Of a stretch of 64,000 nt of DNA, positions 34,420 to 46,409 are shown piece after piece (within the stretch, counting starts at the first letter, position 1; each line of letters opens with the position of its first letter). The notes under the pieces are model-generated. The model had not been told where the DNA came from. It saw only the letters and a list, made by a program, of their open reading frames with translations, and did no database searches. The position numbers and the translations under genes were made by a program. The DNA comes from Imbricaverruca yamaguchii (taxonomy: Eukaryota > Arthropoda > Thecostraca > Neoverrucidae), in contig JAOTOL010001100.1 of assembly GCA_034440575.1 (NCBI GenBank), forward strand, positions 155,001-219,000, read 5' to 3'.

Positions 34420-37400
34420 TCAGCTGTCCTGGTCAACATTACTAGAGTTGTCCGACAGAAGTCCATCAAGTGATTCTACCTGTGCAATTTCAAAGTGACG
34501 TCTCCGCTCTCCAGCATAATATGGGCACGAAATCAAAACATGGCGAACTGTCAGTGGTGCATGGCATCGTGTGCACCGAGGTTTGTCGCCGACGCACAAC
34601 AGATAACCGTGAGTGGCATAAGTATGCCCAATGCGGAGGCGGCACAATGTAACCTCTTCTTGTCTACGTTTAAGACAGGACAAGCTCCAGGGTTTAAGAC
34701 GCTGTTTAATAGCTCTCAGTTTGTTCGTCGGTGTGGCGTCCCACTTTGCCTGCCACTTGTCTAAGAGGAAGATGGACACCTCTCGGTAATGGCCCGTGGC
34801 AGGGAGTGGCAGCGGACGAGTGCACGACGCAAGCGCTGCTCGCTTCGCCGCAGCATCCGCCAACTCGTTACCGGAAATACCCACATGGCTAGGTATCCAA
34901 CCCAAAAGCACCCGACGATTCATTTTGTGCATATTCGTCAGGCCGCATATAGGGGGTTAGACGCATATAAGGGTTAGCAGGAGGGGGTTAGACGGATAAA
35001 ATGTGTTCAAGGCCAAAAGGCTGCTTAAGGAATCTGAAAATAACATGTCGATCTCCATCAGACACTTCGATGTAGCATAAAACTTTCCAAATAGCGATTA
35101 GTTCTGATGAGTACACAGATGCGTAAGTTGGGAGGGAAAAAGATCGGACAGCAGAGCCACAAGCAAAAGCGCTGCCCACACCGTCCTCGGTTCGAGATCT
35201 ATCGCTATAGGTTGTCGCCTAGCCCTGAAATGATTGAATATGTTCCAGAGCCAGTGCGCGGAATTCTTCTGGGAAACATCTGTTTTCCTCATTTTGCAAG
35301 GAATGTATCCATTTCTGGTGCGAGAAGCTCCCATGGGGGAGTCTGCAGGCCTTCGTCTCTCCGAATTCCTTGGAGACTAAGCTGACTTTCCTGGAAAAGC
35401 TTACAAATGCGCACACCGAAAGGCGCAACACTGAGATTTCGCTCCGTTGAAAAGAGTGTTGTTAGTCGCCGCGAAAATACATGAGAGTAAGTCGGGTGGT
35501 CAGGGAACTGGCGAAGTTTGCACGCGTAGCGCATACCCAGTCTTTATCTGCGCAGACAAAGAGGCGGCTCGTGTGCTTCTGCTAGCAGATTTATCGTAGG
35601 CGAGGTTCGGAATGCCGCGGTTGCGATACGGATAGCAGTATGGTGAATGGTATCCAATGTTCGTTTCGTGGAAATGCGTGCTCCATCATAAACAAAACAC
35701 GCATAATCCAACTTTGAACGTATTAGCGACCGATAAAGCAAAAGTAGGGAGCTCCTGTCTACTCCATAGGTGGCACGCGAAACACATTTCAGTATGCTCA
35801 GGGATTTAAAACACTGGTCACGAAGTATTTTAAAATGTTCCCTATAACTAAGATGTGAATCAAAAGTGACCCAGAGAAACCTCACCGTAGATTGCATCGG
35901 AATCCGGTTCCCGTATAGATGAAGTGACATATCTGCACAATTACGTTGGCGACAGAAGTGCATTGCGGTTGTTTTTATAGTTTAAAAACGAAATCCATTC
36001 ATGACACTCCACTCCTCTAGTCGGTGAATGGCCAATTGGAGACTTCTCGACATGGCCGTTAGTCTAGCTGTGCTGCACCATATAGCAAAGTCGTCCACGA
36101 AGAGCGACTGGCCAAGTCCTGGCGGAAGTGAGTCCCCAATATCGTTTATCATTATTGCGAACAGTTCTACGCTGAAAACTCCTCCCTGTGGGACACCGTT
36201 TACTTGCTTAAATCTAGTAGATAGTTGGTTGGCAACGCGAACTCGGAAGTATTGTTCGGCCAGACAATTCTGGATGAAAATCCCCATTGCCCCACGGATA
36301 CCATATTTCTGTACTTTCGTCAGAATACCTCGACGCCAAGTCGTATCATATGCTGCTTCAATGTCAAAGAAAACAGCACCGACGTGTCTTCTGTTTAAAT
36401 GCTATAACTACTGCCGTGTCCAAGGTTAAAATGTGGTCAATGGAGCTCCTATTCTTCCGAAAACCGCATTGTGCATTTGTAAAAAGTCGTGTTGTCCTAT
36501 AAATCACGTTAGTCTGGCAGTCATGAGCTTCTCCATCAGCTTACACATGCATGAAGTAAGGGATATTGGGCGATAGTGGAGCGGTTCCAGTCCGCTTTTG
36601 CCCAGCTTCAAAAGTGGGACCACAATTGCTTCCCGCCAGGCTACCGGAAATTCGCCTCGTCGCCAAAGAGTGTTGAATATGCTTAGTAGGGTCTCTAGTA
36701 CACATGGAGGGAAGTTTTTAAAAAAAACATTTCATTATGAACGTTGTCTGGTCATTCGGAAACATTCTGGAGCTTCGATACGGCAGATATAATTTCGGCC
36801 ATTGTGAATGGCTGATTATAACTTAAGTTGTCAATGGTGGTAAAGTCAACCGCAGCAGCGGGTCCTATGGCGTAAGAATTTTGGGTCCCAGTTGCTACCT
36901 CGACTATGTTCCCATAGGGCGCGGGCAATTTCATTCGCTACATCGATGGCAGTGGTAACGTCTCTGTTGCCCATACGCAGCACAGGTAGTGGAACGGATG
37001 ACTGATGGCCTGCCATTCGTTTAATTCTGGACCACACTTGCCCATTCGGCGTATGTTTATTTATTTGGCTGACATATTCTCGCCACGACAGTTGCTTCGC
37101 CGCCCGGACGGTACGTTGTACAAAAGCCCTAGCCCTACGGAAGTTAATCATGTTTTGTGAAGTACTGTTTTTGAAACATTTTCCGTAGGCTCGTTTCCTC
37201 GCACGTAGGGCGTCTCTGCATTCGTCCGTCCACCATGTGACTGGAGTACGCCGCGGAGCACCAGAGGTTCGAGGTATACATGCTGATGCGGAGTCCAGCA
37301 TCAGTGCTGTGAAGTCTTCCACACATTGTGGTTGTTCCTGGCCATCGGCTGACCACACTGCTTCCAGCTGTGTTCTGTAGTTCGTCCAGCTTGCTTTGCG

Positions 37401-38290
37401 AATGCTCCATCGTGGTGGTCTCAGTCCAAGGACTGGGCCATCACGGTTGGTTGGTTGGTTGGTTATTCGTTTCACGACACATCGACCATTGAGTCATGTA
37501 GCGTCGCCAATCTCTCACGCCGATTGGTCGCGGGCGAAGAGTAGCGACAGGTGAGACTCGAACCCACAACATTTCGATTGTGAGACGAGCGACTTACCCC
37601 TAGACTACTCGTCCCTGGGCCATCACGGTATTCGAGCCACATTGGGAAGTGGTCACTTCCCAGAGGGTCACTGTCCACCGACCAATCAAAATATTGCACC
37701 AGTTGGGGGCTCGAAATACGTAGGTCCAGCGCAGGGGTTCTTCCAGTTGGCAAAGTAAAGAGAGTGTTGATACCTGTATTTAAGATACACAGGGACTCCT
37801 CGTGTAAAGATTGTTCCATAAGACGGTCACATCCGTTGACACCTGGACAAGCCCAAACGTTATGATGCGCGTTAAAATCTCCCATAATTAAAACCGGTTC
37901 AGGAAGCTGTGCACATAGGTGCTTCACCTCTGTAGAGGGAAACGCAGTCCCAGGAGGTAGGTATACGCTGCACAACTAAATCAGTCGTCGACCGAAGTGC
38001 ACCCTGGCAGCAACGGCTTGGAGAGGAGTGGCCAAATGTAATGGTTGCGCGGACACGCTATGGTGAATGCCAATGATTACTCCACCGTGGGAGATAGTGT
38101 CACTTGGTACTTCTTTTCGGTAGACGGTATAGCATTTTACCTGAATAGCAGAATCTGGCGGCAGCTTTGTCTCCCGCAGGCAGAACGCCACCGGACAAGT
38201 TTTGCTCAACAACGCCTGCAGGTCATGGGCACTTCTTCTAAATCCCCTGCAGTTCCACTGTAAAATACCTGTATAGAGGGCTACTTTAAA
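34420..38290 (-). pseudogene. LINE-4 ORF2: endonuclease, RT, RNase H (broken)
   Basis: Reading down from about 38290: QWNCRGF, FCLRETKLPPDS, HGGVIIGIHHSVSA, then LIMGDFNAHHNVW (about 37885) and GSDHFPMWLEY (about 37650) define the endonuclease. CIPRTSGAPRRTPVTWW marks the linker near 37290. RT landmarks include NGVPQGGVFS (about 36200) and SLFVDDFAIW (about 36110), where the usual FADD reads FVDD. RNase H near the end has RVLLGWIPSHVGISGNELAD (34920-34860) and a terminal RCTRCHAPLTVRHVLISCP zinc-like segment. Several frameshifts and the SINE at 37448-37614 interrupt it. A short imperfect repeat (agggggttagacg) lies in the break near 34950. Confidence 0.88.
37448..37614 (-). mobile_element. 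tRNA-derived SINE with exact 15-bp TSD
   Basis: The direct repeat CTGGGCCATCACGGT occurs at 37433-37447 and 37615-37629. The SINE reads on the - strand: GGGACGAGTAGTCTAGGGG (A-box region), GGGTTCGAGTCTCACC (B box), a body with 'gaccaatcggcgtgagagat', and the tail AATAACCAACCAACCAACC. It interrupts LINE-4 ORF2 and is the innermost level of the nest. Confidence 0.95.
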
Positions 38291-38311
38291 AGTGGTTTAA
38301 AACAGGTCAGC

Positions 38312-40152
38312 TTATGGCGAACTGGCCGGGGCCCACGTGTCGGATGATGTACGCGTTCGCACCCTTGGACTGACCCCGCCAGTTGGCGAGACCGACCAGG
38401 GCGAGACCCGCTTCCGGCCTGTTGCAGGCGACCAGCGGGACTGATCACCTGTCTGGGGAGGTGTGGGAGGTGGGCCCATCACCCTCTCAGTCTCTCCGGT
38501 ATGGATGGAGCCAGGTTTAGGGGTTGGTGACGATGGGGGCCAGGCCCTGTGGCCTTGTTTTCCTGTACTAGGCGATGTCTCCCTCGACCCAGCTCGGAGA
38601 TGTCCGGCCTGGAGCCCCTGGGCGGACTTCAATTCCTAGGCGTGATCGGGTCGTAGAGGGAGCAACTACCGGTACCCGGCCGGAGGCCACTCCCTTCTCT
38701 TCGGAAATGGTTGGTGGGGGTGGGGGAGTTGGGATTGTACGGGAGGGTGAAGGGATGGGCTGAGTAGGTTTAGGGTTGGTGATGGTGGTGTGCAAGGATT
38801 GGAGGTGGGAGGAGGACTTCCCCATCCTCGTCGTCGGTTCGACGTGGCTCTGAGACGTCGGTGACTCGAGTCCTAGCATTGGAGAGCTCCTGGGCTCATC
38901 CCTAGCGGGAGTAGAGGGTTGGGCTGAGGGGGCGGTAGGGAGGGGAGTTTTGGAGGTAGGGATTGAAGTTGTTGGAGAGGGGTTTGGTTTGGACGTAGGA
39001 CAGGCATGCTTTCTCCCTCGCTGAACCCGGACCCACTCTCCTTCAGGATTCGCTGCAGGGCCCGCAGCTGAGGGCTCCCTTATTACAGCTTGGGGAGAGG
39101 ACGAAGCTTTTTCTCTGATCGGTGTGCATTCTATGCTAAAGGCAAGCATTAGTGAACTTAGCTGAACTATGAGTTGAGATGCACTTATGTGTTTGTGTAC
39201 TTGCATTGGAGACTGCTGTGAAAGCTTAGAGTTCAGCTTCACCTTTTCCGCATACGATATTCTCGGATGCGCTACCTCATAAATTTCACGCGCTTCACGA
39301 AATGTGATGTTTTAAAAACTTTTTATAGCCACTATTTCCTTCCCTTTTAAGAAAATTGGGCAAGAGCGATCATAGGCGGTATGGGGTATTTGGTTCGGTC
39401 CGCAGTTGGAACAGTGTGGAAGCTCCGCTTTACATTTGTCTTGCACAAGCTCTACTGATCCACATCTCCCACATGTCTCTCTGTTTCGACAGTGCTGCGA
39501 TGTGTGACCGAAGCGAGAGCAGCGGAAACACCTCATCGGATTTGGAACAAATACTCGTACTTTCACGTGGACATACCCTACGAAGACAAATTCTGGAAGA
39601 TCCGTCGTGCGAAAAATTAAGATGATGTTATTTGTTGGTTGCCTTCCTTGGCCTTTTCTAATTGAAATTCTTCGCGCCTCCACCGCTCCGTACTCAGTTA
39701 GGCCATCCAAAATGTCGGCATCCGAAACATCTCGCAGGTCGTAACAATTAATAACTCTTTTGAGTAATTTTTGGTGTTGTTAGGTTCAATTTCTATGCGC
39801 ACCGTGACTATTCTCCTGCCGGTTTCCTGTCTTACAGTGTATGCCATTTCGGTTGCGTCAAGTGCCCTTCTTGCATCCTCAGCAGTTTTATATTCGACTT
39901 CCAGTCCACCGTCTCTAAGTTTTTCGCATCTTAATACCGAACCTAGTTTATCACAAGCCTCCTTCCTGTGGAATGGCGTAAGATGTGACAGTTTTAAGTT
40001 TTCCTCTATCGATTTCACGATTAGGATGGGAGGTGTAGGCAGACCAGCGCCAGGGCCGGACCTTGCATGCGCCACACTCGGAGTCTTAGTTGGTCGGATT
40101 GTCTGTCCTCTATTGGAGGGGGCAGGTGCTTTTTTATGTTAGAAGGATCCAT
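38312..40152 (-). pseudogene. LINE-4 ORF1 (gag-like, CCHC zinc knuckles)
   Basis: The - strand start MDPSNIKKHL at 40152 corresponds to MDSFNTKTPG of LINE-3. Frame changes follow near 40080, 39700 and 39310, and again near 38600. An RRM-like part (CEKLRDGGLEVEY) is followed by knuckles CFRCSRFGHTSQHC and CGRCGSVELVQDKC and a CSNC...C unit (about 39550-39370), then a Pro/Ser/Thr-rich tail with WVRVQRGRKHACPTS. It gives the layout against which the LINE-1 deletion can be seen. Confidence 0.82.
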
Positions 40153-41762
40153 GAAAGTCTGTATGTTTCGGTCCCGCGTGACGTTCTACCGCAAAGGGCC
40201 CTTTGTGGGGGGGGCGAGTGCTGTCGTAGCAGCGGAACGCCAAACGTCCGCGGAACTGTACGTGGCAGGCGACGCCATCACCCGGTCGGGAGAGACTCAC
40301 AACCCCGGCCGGGATCCAGCGCCGCCCACCCCTTGACCCCAGCCGGCCGGGCCGGCAGACACTGGGAGGAATCCCAGGCCTCCGGTCCGAGGCGACCAGC
40401 CACTTTGCCCGCGTGAGGACCCATGGGCCCCTCCGGGATATCGGGAACAAAGAGGTGTGTCGGTCCACCATCACAACTAGCACCGTGCGACGTGGGACCT
40501 CAGCCTCCAGGACTCCCGTCAACCCCGGGGGGCGGGCCGAGGGGGCACGACTACCCCGATAAAACTGAGCGGACGGGTAGAAGCTGACCTACCTGCTCGT
40601 AACAAGGGAGGGGTTGGTGTTGCAGGGTCGGATGAAAGACATGCAAATGGACGTAGACACGTGGTGGACACTGGGAAGGGAGAGAGGGATGGGCGGTGGG
40701 GACTAGTAAGTCCCCGGAAACACCTCCGTGCTTCCAAGTCCCTTATCGGGGCGGCTGTGGTGAACCGAGGGAGCGCCATTTCCCTAGCCAACCGAGTGAC
40801 GAGGCTGACCCCACTGCGGGAGATGTGTAGAAAATGATGAGACGTTCAAATATTTGCTTTGATCTTAGATTTATCCATCATGCTCGCCAATATTCATCCA
40901 CAAATTCACCTGTATTTTCATGTGTTTTTCATCCTCCTGGAATGTGCCAGCCTTAGGACGAAATTATTCATCCCACGTTCTTGATAAACAATGTTTGCTA
41001 ATATTTGCAGTATTTGTGAAATTTATTAATGTAAGGTTAAGATAAATGAAGAAACAATTCTAACTTTATTTCCCCGTTTAGATCTGAAGAGAATCGTATA
41101 TTAATATCGGAACATTTTAGCAATTCTATTTTTCTTCAAAATACATACTACAATTGTGACGCACACAAGACTTCGAAAAACAAACCTGAGCCCACGTAAG
41201 TCGCTGAATAGGATCGAGGTTTTGGTATTTCTGTATTTATTAATGTAGATTTGTATGCCTGCATTCTTTGCCTGTAATCAGTGCTGAGATACTACTCAGT
41301 CATGATATTCAACGTTATTAAGGGTTCAGCTCATGGGTCGATGCAGCCAGACCGTTGCCATTCAGCTTGGGTTGTGTAAGATTTAATAAATCGCTGACGC
41401 AAAATACCTGATTTGCATGGTTTAGGCGCAAGCTCTAGTTGAAAACAACACTTTTTCTTCAAATAAAATGTTCCCTGTTTTTTTCTGAAGAGCTTGAGTA
41501 AAGGATAATATTAGTTCAAATCAGGCTATCTATGCTGGTGATGCCCATCCCATTGCTCCAAATCCCGCCTGCATTAGCTGACAATTACTTGACAAGGATG
41601 AAAATACTGCAAACATGCACTTTGTTTCCATCACAACAACCACCATCTGTGTTTGTAATATGTTTATGAGAAGATGAAAGTCATCACGAAGGATGAAAAT
41701 CTAAAACTTCCATTAACTGTGACTTTCCATGCAAAATGGTGATTTTTTTCACTGGCTGTAGC

Positions 41763-44307
41763 GCAGGTGACATTTGACCACCGTCGCATAAATTTATGTT
41801 CCTTGTACCTGCCCCCAAGAAGATCATTCCCTACCGTGGAGCTGAAACAGCTACTAGAGGAACTTCCACCACCAGTACTGCTACTGGGAGACTTGAATGT
41901 CCACCACACCGCTTGGGGCTGCTCAGCTGTCTGTACACGGGGTCGAATCCTGGAGGCTTTAATATTGAACGAGCCACTCTGCCTCCTTAACACGGGTGCG
42001 CACACCCATCTGTCGCTGCCATCTGGCCAAACATCAGCACTAGACTTGAGCGTAGCCAGCCCCGAACTGGCTCAGCAGTTCGAATGGTCAGTTCATGATG
42101 ACTGCCGGGGAAGTGACCATTATCCGATATGGCTGACTTTCGGGGGAGCCGTAGTTCTGGGAGTACGGCCGCCAAGTTGGAACTTGAGGACGGCAGATTG
42201 GACTAGTTTTGAATCTCGGGCACAGATGGCTTTCACAACAGACGTTGAAAATCACTGTACTAGTGCGGAAGATTTTACCTCACGACTTCTTCAGTTCGCC
42301 AAGAAGTGCATTCCACGCACCTCTGGCAACCCGCGCCGTATTCCAGTTCCTTGGTGGAACGAGTAATGCAAACAGACTATCTGCTCCCGCAAACGAGCTA
42401 TTAAGGAGTTCAGCAAGCACAGCAATATGTCAATATGCTAGCGTTTAAAAAGGCCAGGACACTGGCTCGACGAACCACACGTGCTGCGAAACGTTCCTCC
42501 TGGCGAGCATATATAGGGAAAATCAGCCGAACGACACCAACATCCGAAGTATGGTCGCGTATAAAAAGGATATCTGGTCAGTTTAATTCAGTCCCATCAC
42601 CGGCCCTCAACATCGGAGGAATTAGCATTATTGATTCAGGCGAGATAGCAAGCCACATTGCTCACGCTATTGCGAATCGTAGCCAATATACTGATCCAAT
42701 TGTCCTGCAACACCGTGCCCGGCGCGCGAAGGATGGGATCAGTTTTAACACAACTGAACAGCTGCACTACAACCTGCCGTTTAGTCCGGCAGAACTCGCC
42801 TCCGCACTCAGCAATTTGAAAAGTGTGTCTGAGGGACCGGACGCAATACACAAGGAAATGCTACAGCACCTACCGAAGTGTGCAAAGCATTTTCTCCTCA
42901 CTATTTTCAACAAACTGTGGACCACTGGATGTTTCCCTTCCGCCTGGCGGAAAGCAATAATAATACCGATACTAAAGCCCGGTGAAAGCGGCGATGATCC
43001 CTCTCACTACCGTCCGATATCGCTCACCTCATCATTGTGCAAGCTGTTGGAGAGAATGGTTAGCCTTCAACTTACTTGGTTCTTGGATACCCGCAACATT
43101 TTAACAAACGACCAGTGCGGCTTTCGGAAAAATCGCAGTACATTAGACCACATGCTAATACTGGACAAAAATTCGTATGGCTTTTGCGAAGAACAAGCAC
43201 CTTCGGGCAGTGTTCTTCGACATTGAGAGCGCCTTTGACACCGCCTGGAGACATGGGATCCTGCTGAATATTCATCAGTATGGACTCCGCGGAGCTTTGA
43301 GCATGTTTCTCAAGAACTTCATGGCAGACAGACAGTTTTGTGTGCATGTAGGCAGCCAGACTTCAGGTTGGCTGCGCCAAGTCGAGGGAGTTCCTCAGGG
43401 CAGTGTATTGAGTACAACCCTCTTTTCTCTTATAATAAACGACATGGTAACTCACTCCCCTCATCAATCGGACGATCTCTGTTCGCTGACGACTTTGCTA
43501 TCTGGTCGCACAGCTCATAAACCCATCTTATGGAGCGACAACTGCTGCTTGCAATCTCCCGTCTTGAAAAATGGGGACATACAAACGGCTTAGTTTTCTA
43601 TAGCGAAGACATCTGCAGTACTTCTGTCGACATAGGCGTAACTGCCCGGACATGGCGTTGAAACTGTACGGGCACGATGTGCCTACAACTACGGTGACTC
43701 GTTTTCTTGGTGTGCAGTTTGATCATCGTCTTAAATACAGAGAACATCAAAATACTCAGAGACAAATGTTTCAAAACACTTGCGATATTGAAGTGTGGAT
43801 CTCGTACGTCATACGGTGCTGATAGAAAAAAAAACACTACACATGCTGTATCGTAGTTTGATCCGCTCGAAGCTCGACTACGCCTGTTTTATACACGATG
43901 ATGCATGTGCTACAACATAGCGAACACTCGACCTAGTACATCATGCTGCGGTGCGAATAATTACAGGGGCATTTCGCACTTCTCCAACGGTTAGCGTGCT
44001 GGCTGATGCCCATGAGTCTCCATTGTCTACGAATCGCGACATGCTGGGTCTTCGTTACGCCTGCAAAATGCGACAGTTCCCGACACACCCGTCATATCGA
44101 GCGGTTTTTGCTCATGACGTACATGAATTCCTTCGTAACCACATTAGGAGAGGAACTCCTTACTGTGCGCGAATGAGGTCACTCTTAGAGCGAATGGAGA
44201 TACGGCTACAAGGAATTCAGCAATATGAAGAACTGTCTACTCCTCCGATGGAGCTGATCTCGCCCGAAGATATGCAAATATGTAGTGTTGAATATCGAAA
44301 CACGTAG
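41763..44307 (+). pseudogene. LINE-3 ORF2, 3' part (endonuclease end and RT)
   Basis: It resumes with VTFDHRRINLCSLYLPP and LLLGDLNVHHTAW (about 41880), then GSDHYPIWL (about 42110) and CIPRTSGNPRRIPVPWWNE (42310). After a stop and shift near 42364 the RT runs HYRPISLTSSLCKLLERMV (about 43005), FFDIESAFDTAWRHGILL (43210), VEGVPQGSVLSTTLFSLIIN (43385) and a shifted SLFADDFAIW (about 43470). The thumb region ends near YRAVFAHDV (44095) and PPMELISPED (about 44245), where homology to LINE-1 stops, so the RNase H domain is absent. Confidence 0.87.
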
Positions 44308-44929
44308 CAGCGGAGCAACGGCAAGAAAGAGAAACGGCATTTGCTTTCAATTACATTGAACTTGCAGTACGAGACTAAATATCAGTGCCGTTGTTGGTTC
44401 GTGATACGCTTTACCCAGGTCAATTACTGGTTTGTAATACACTCCAATGGCGCGCTCGGGGTATCCATGCAACAAATTCGTCACCCCTCCCCCGCGAGTC
44501 CATATTTGGACAGCTAGCTCGCAGCGATCTACTGCGACAGAAATACGACCCACTCCAAAATAATGTAAACATCAGCCAACCGGTGATCTAAAAAGAAAGA
44601 AACGCACGATGCCATACCATTTCTGCACTGCATTCCAAGCATTGTCTTCACACCAAACAAGTCCGCATCGCATACCAGCAAACAAGCAAAAAAGTATACT
44701 AGCCATGCTTGCACAGTTAGTTCACAGCAGCGCTGGCTTTCTTGGCGAGATATATATTAAACAGCACACAATGTAATCACAACATGTATTCCATATAAGG
44801 GCGGAGTAAGCTACGCGACCACCCATATTTGCCGCGAACCAGGACTTGACGGCCGTGGGCGTCGGCGACTCAGGGTCCCGTTTGTGTTCATGGTCTGTGC
44901 TCTCACTTCCAGTTGCTCCTGTCGTCTTG

Positions 44930-45560
44930 GCTATGCCCCTGTCCGGTTCTCCTAGGGTCGGCTATTCTGTCTGGTTCTCCCGTGGTCGCCTATGTCTCTG
45001 TCCGGTTCTCCCATGGTCGGTTATGTCTCCGGTCGTCCCAGGGTCGGTCATGTCTCCGGTTCTCCCAGGGTCGGTTGTGTCTCCGGTTCTCCCAGGGTCG
45101 GCTGTGTCCTTGCCGGTTCTCTCAGGATCGGCTATGTCCCTGTCCGGTTCTTTCACGATCCGCCGTGTCCCTGTCCGGTCCTCTCACGGTACACCGTGCC
45201 CGTCTGGTCCCCTCACTGTCGGCCGTGTCCATGTCCGGCCCATCCAGGGTCAGCTATGTCTCTGCCTGTTCATCCAAGGATTGGCTATATACCTGTCCGA
45301 TCCCTACAGTGCCAGACATGTCTCCATCCGTTCTCCCAGTCCTTGCTATATCCCTACCTGGTCCTTCAAGTGTCGACTATGTCCCTAGGTGGTTCCCCAG
45401 TGCGCGTCATATCAGTGTCCGTTTGTCCGTTGTGCCCATATAGGGATATAGCTGCTCTCACAGCGCCAGCTATATCCCTATATAGTCCCCAGCATCAGCT
45501 ATGTTCCTGCATGGTCCTCTCAGGATCAGCTTTGTCCCTATCGGGCCGTGCCTCCAGGGT
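44930..45560 (+). repeat. ~30-bp minisatellite (CTCCCAGGGTCGGCTATGTC-like)
   Basis: Degenerate copies of a unit of about 30 bp containing 'ggttctcccagggtcggct' run for some 600 bp. The central five or six copies (about 45010-45140) are nearly identical. The array is open in several frames on both strands, reading for example SVMSPVLPG or DPGRTGDTT repeats, as expected of a stop-poor repeat. There is no evidence that it is translated. Confidence 0.8.
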
Positions 45561-45994
45561 GCGCCGATCGTCTATCGGTCCACCCACGGCCGACTGTGGC
45601 GCATGTCCCCGCGTTCAAGGATGGGTCTCACGGCCGGCGGATCGTCGCAGAAGCCAGACAGCACTGATCGGGACGGACGGGCCGTACGGATCTTTCGCAA
45701 GAGTACCTGCAAAACAGCGAAACGCACTCAGTTGTATCCAATGGTAGGCAACAAAGGTGCAGCACATGGCTATGTGACAGCAGGCTCGAGATATTTTCAC
45801 CGAAGATGGATGCTGTTTTTTTTTCATCGCCTAAGGCTTAGTCACGCAAGATGTGTACGATTCTTGTTAGTATAACTGTTGACCTGATGCTCATTGTAAC
45901 TGAAAGAGAAAATTATGACAAAAAATTAACTGAAGATTTATTTTTCAAGCCTTTTTCACTATTAAAAAGGGACAACGCTCCATAGGCGAAAGGT

Positions 45995-46145
45995 GTGAAT
46001 AACTCAGTGGTCAAGCTGAGCGTCTGGGAGGCCGGAGGTATGGGATTCGATTCCACGCGATGTCCTTCCTTTCTGCCTGGGTGAGAGGCAGGCGACGCCA
46101 TACAGCCTCTACTGGTGCGCAATAAAGCCGCATAAACAACCAGGA
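45995..46145 (+). mobile_element. Second tRNA-derived SINE type
   Basis: A head with AACTCAGTGGTCAAGCTGAG and a B box GGGATTCGATTCC is followed by an unrelated body (gcctgggtgagaggcaggcg) and 'ataaagccgcataaacaacc'. It differs from the SINE family at 8.9, 37.4, 49.1 and 52.7 kb. No clear TSD was found. Confidence 0.5.
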
Positions 46146-46409
46146 ACCACAAACGTATGCATGGACGAATCCTTTGTACTCAAGTCGCGTTCCATCTTGG
46201 ATGGTTGAATTTTACTGGAAGCAGCTTTCAAAGCTATAGGCACTACCATACCAATATCCCTCATGAAAGATCAACCAGTCTTGCCCCACCTTCCCTCACA
46301 CATACACCAATGTCAATTACCCGGAATGCATCACCATCACTACCACTGACTGGCCAGGGCCACGAAATTTTCTGGTTGTGGTGTCAGTCGACCACAGCGA
46401 ACTTAACAG

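Larger units (their letters stand above)
34212..40822 (-). mobile_element. Full-length I-clade LINE (LINE-4) with exact 14-bp TSD
   Basis: ATGTGTAGAAAATG is repeated exactly at 34198-34211 and 40823-40836. The empty site is seen in the related transposon at 17644-17657 (one difference). The 6,611-bp insert, read on the - strand, starts CTCCCGCAGTGGGGTCAGCC, carries a ~670-bp GC-rich 5' UTR, ORF1 and ORF2, and ends in the stem-loop and CCCAAATAACTAA. It is the best-preserved LINE here, though both frames are broken. A SINE sits in ORF2. Confidence 0.93.
28670..41754 (+). mobile_element. Transposase-bearing DNA transposon with 8-bp TSD, interrupted by LINE-4
   Basis: The element starts CAGTGTCTTAAAATTACTG and ends GATTTTTTTCACTG, giving inverted ends CAGTG with an A/T-rich continuation. 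The flanks are GTTGCAGC (28662-28669) and GCTGTAGC (41755-41762), an 8-bp duplication with two mismatches; the LINE-3 frame is restored when it is collapsed. Without the nested LINE it is about 6.46 kb. It carries the transposase-like gene at 31116-33346. 29160-31000 and 33450-34200 are non-coding apart from unconvincing short frames. A deletion derivative is at 15741-18940. Confidence 0.88.
25940..44270 (+). mobile_element. I-clade LINE (LINE-3), split by a DNA transposon
   Basis: The left part, 25940-28669, holds the 5' UTR, ORF1 and the first ~90 codons of ORF2. The right part, 41763 to about 44270, continues ORF2 from the endonuclease to beyond the RT. The break falls within LQAVAA: the codons before 28669 and after 41762 join in frame once one 8-bp duplication is removed. 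The RNase H domain and the normal 3' tail are missing, so the copy is 3'-truncated or rearranged near 44270. Confidence 0.88.

Noticed and set aside
37470..37615. tRNA-like A and B boxes that might indicate a tRNA gene
   Set aside because: The segment has a SINE body, a tail and a target duplication, and does not close a full tRNA cloverleaf.
44846..45747. Three overlapping + frames of 176-251 codons, plus a - frame of DPGRTGD repeats
   Set aside because: All are products of one stop-poor minisatellite, open in several frames at once, with no splice context.
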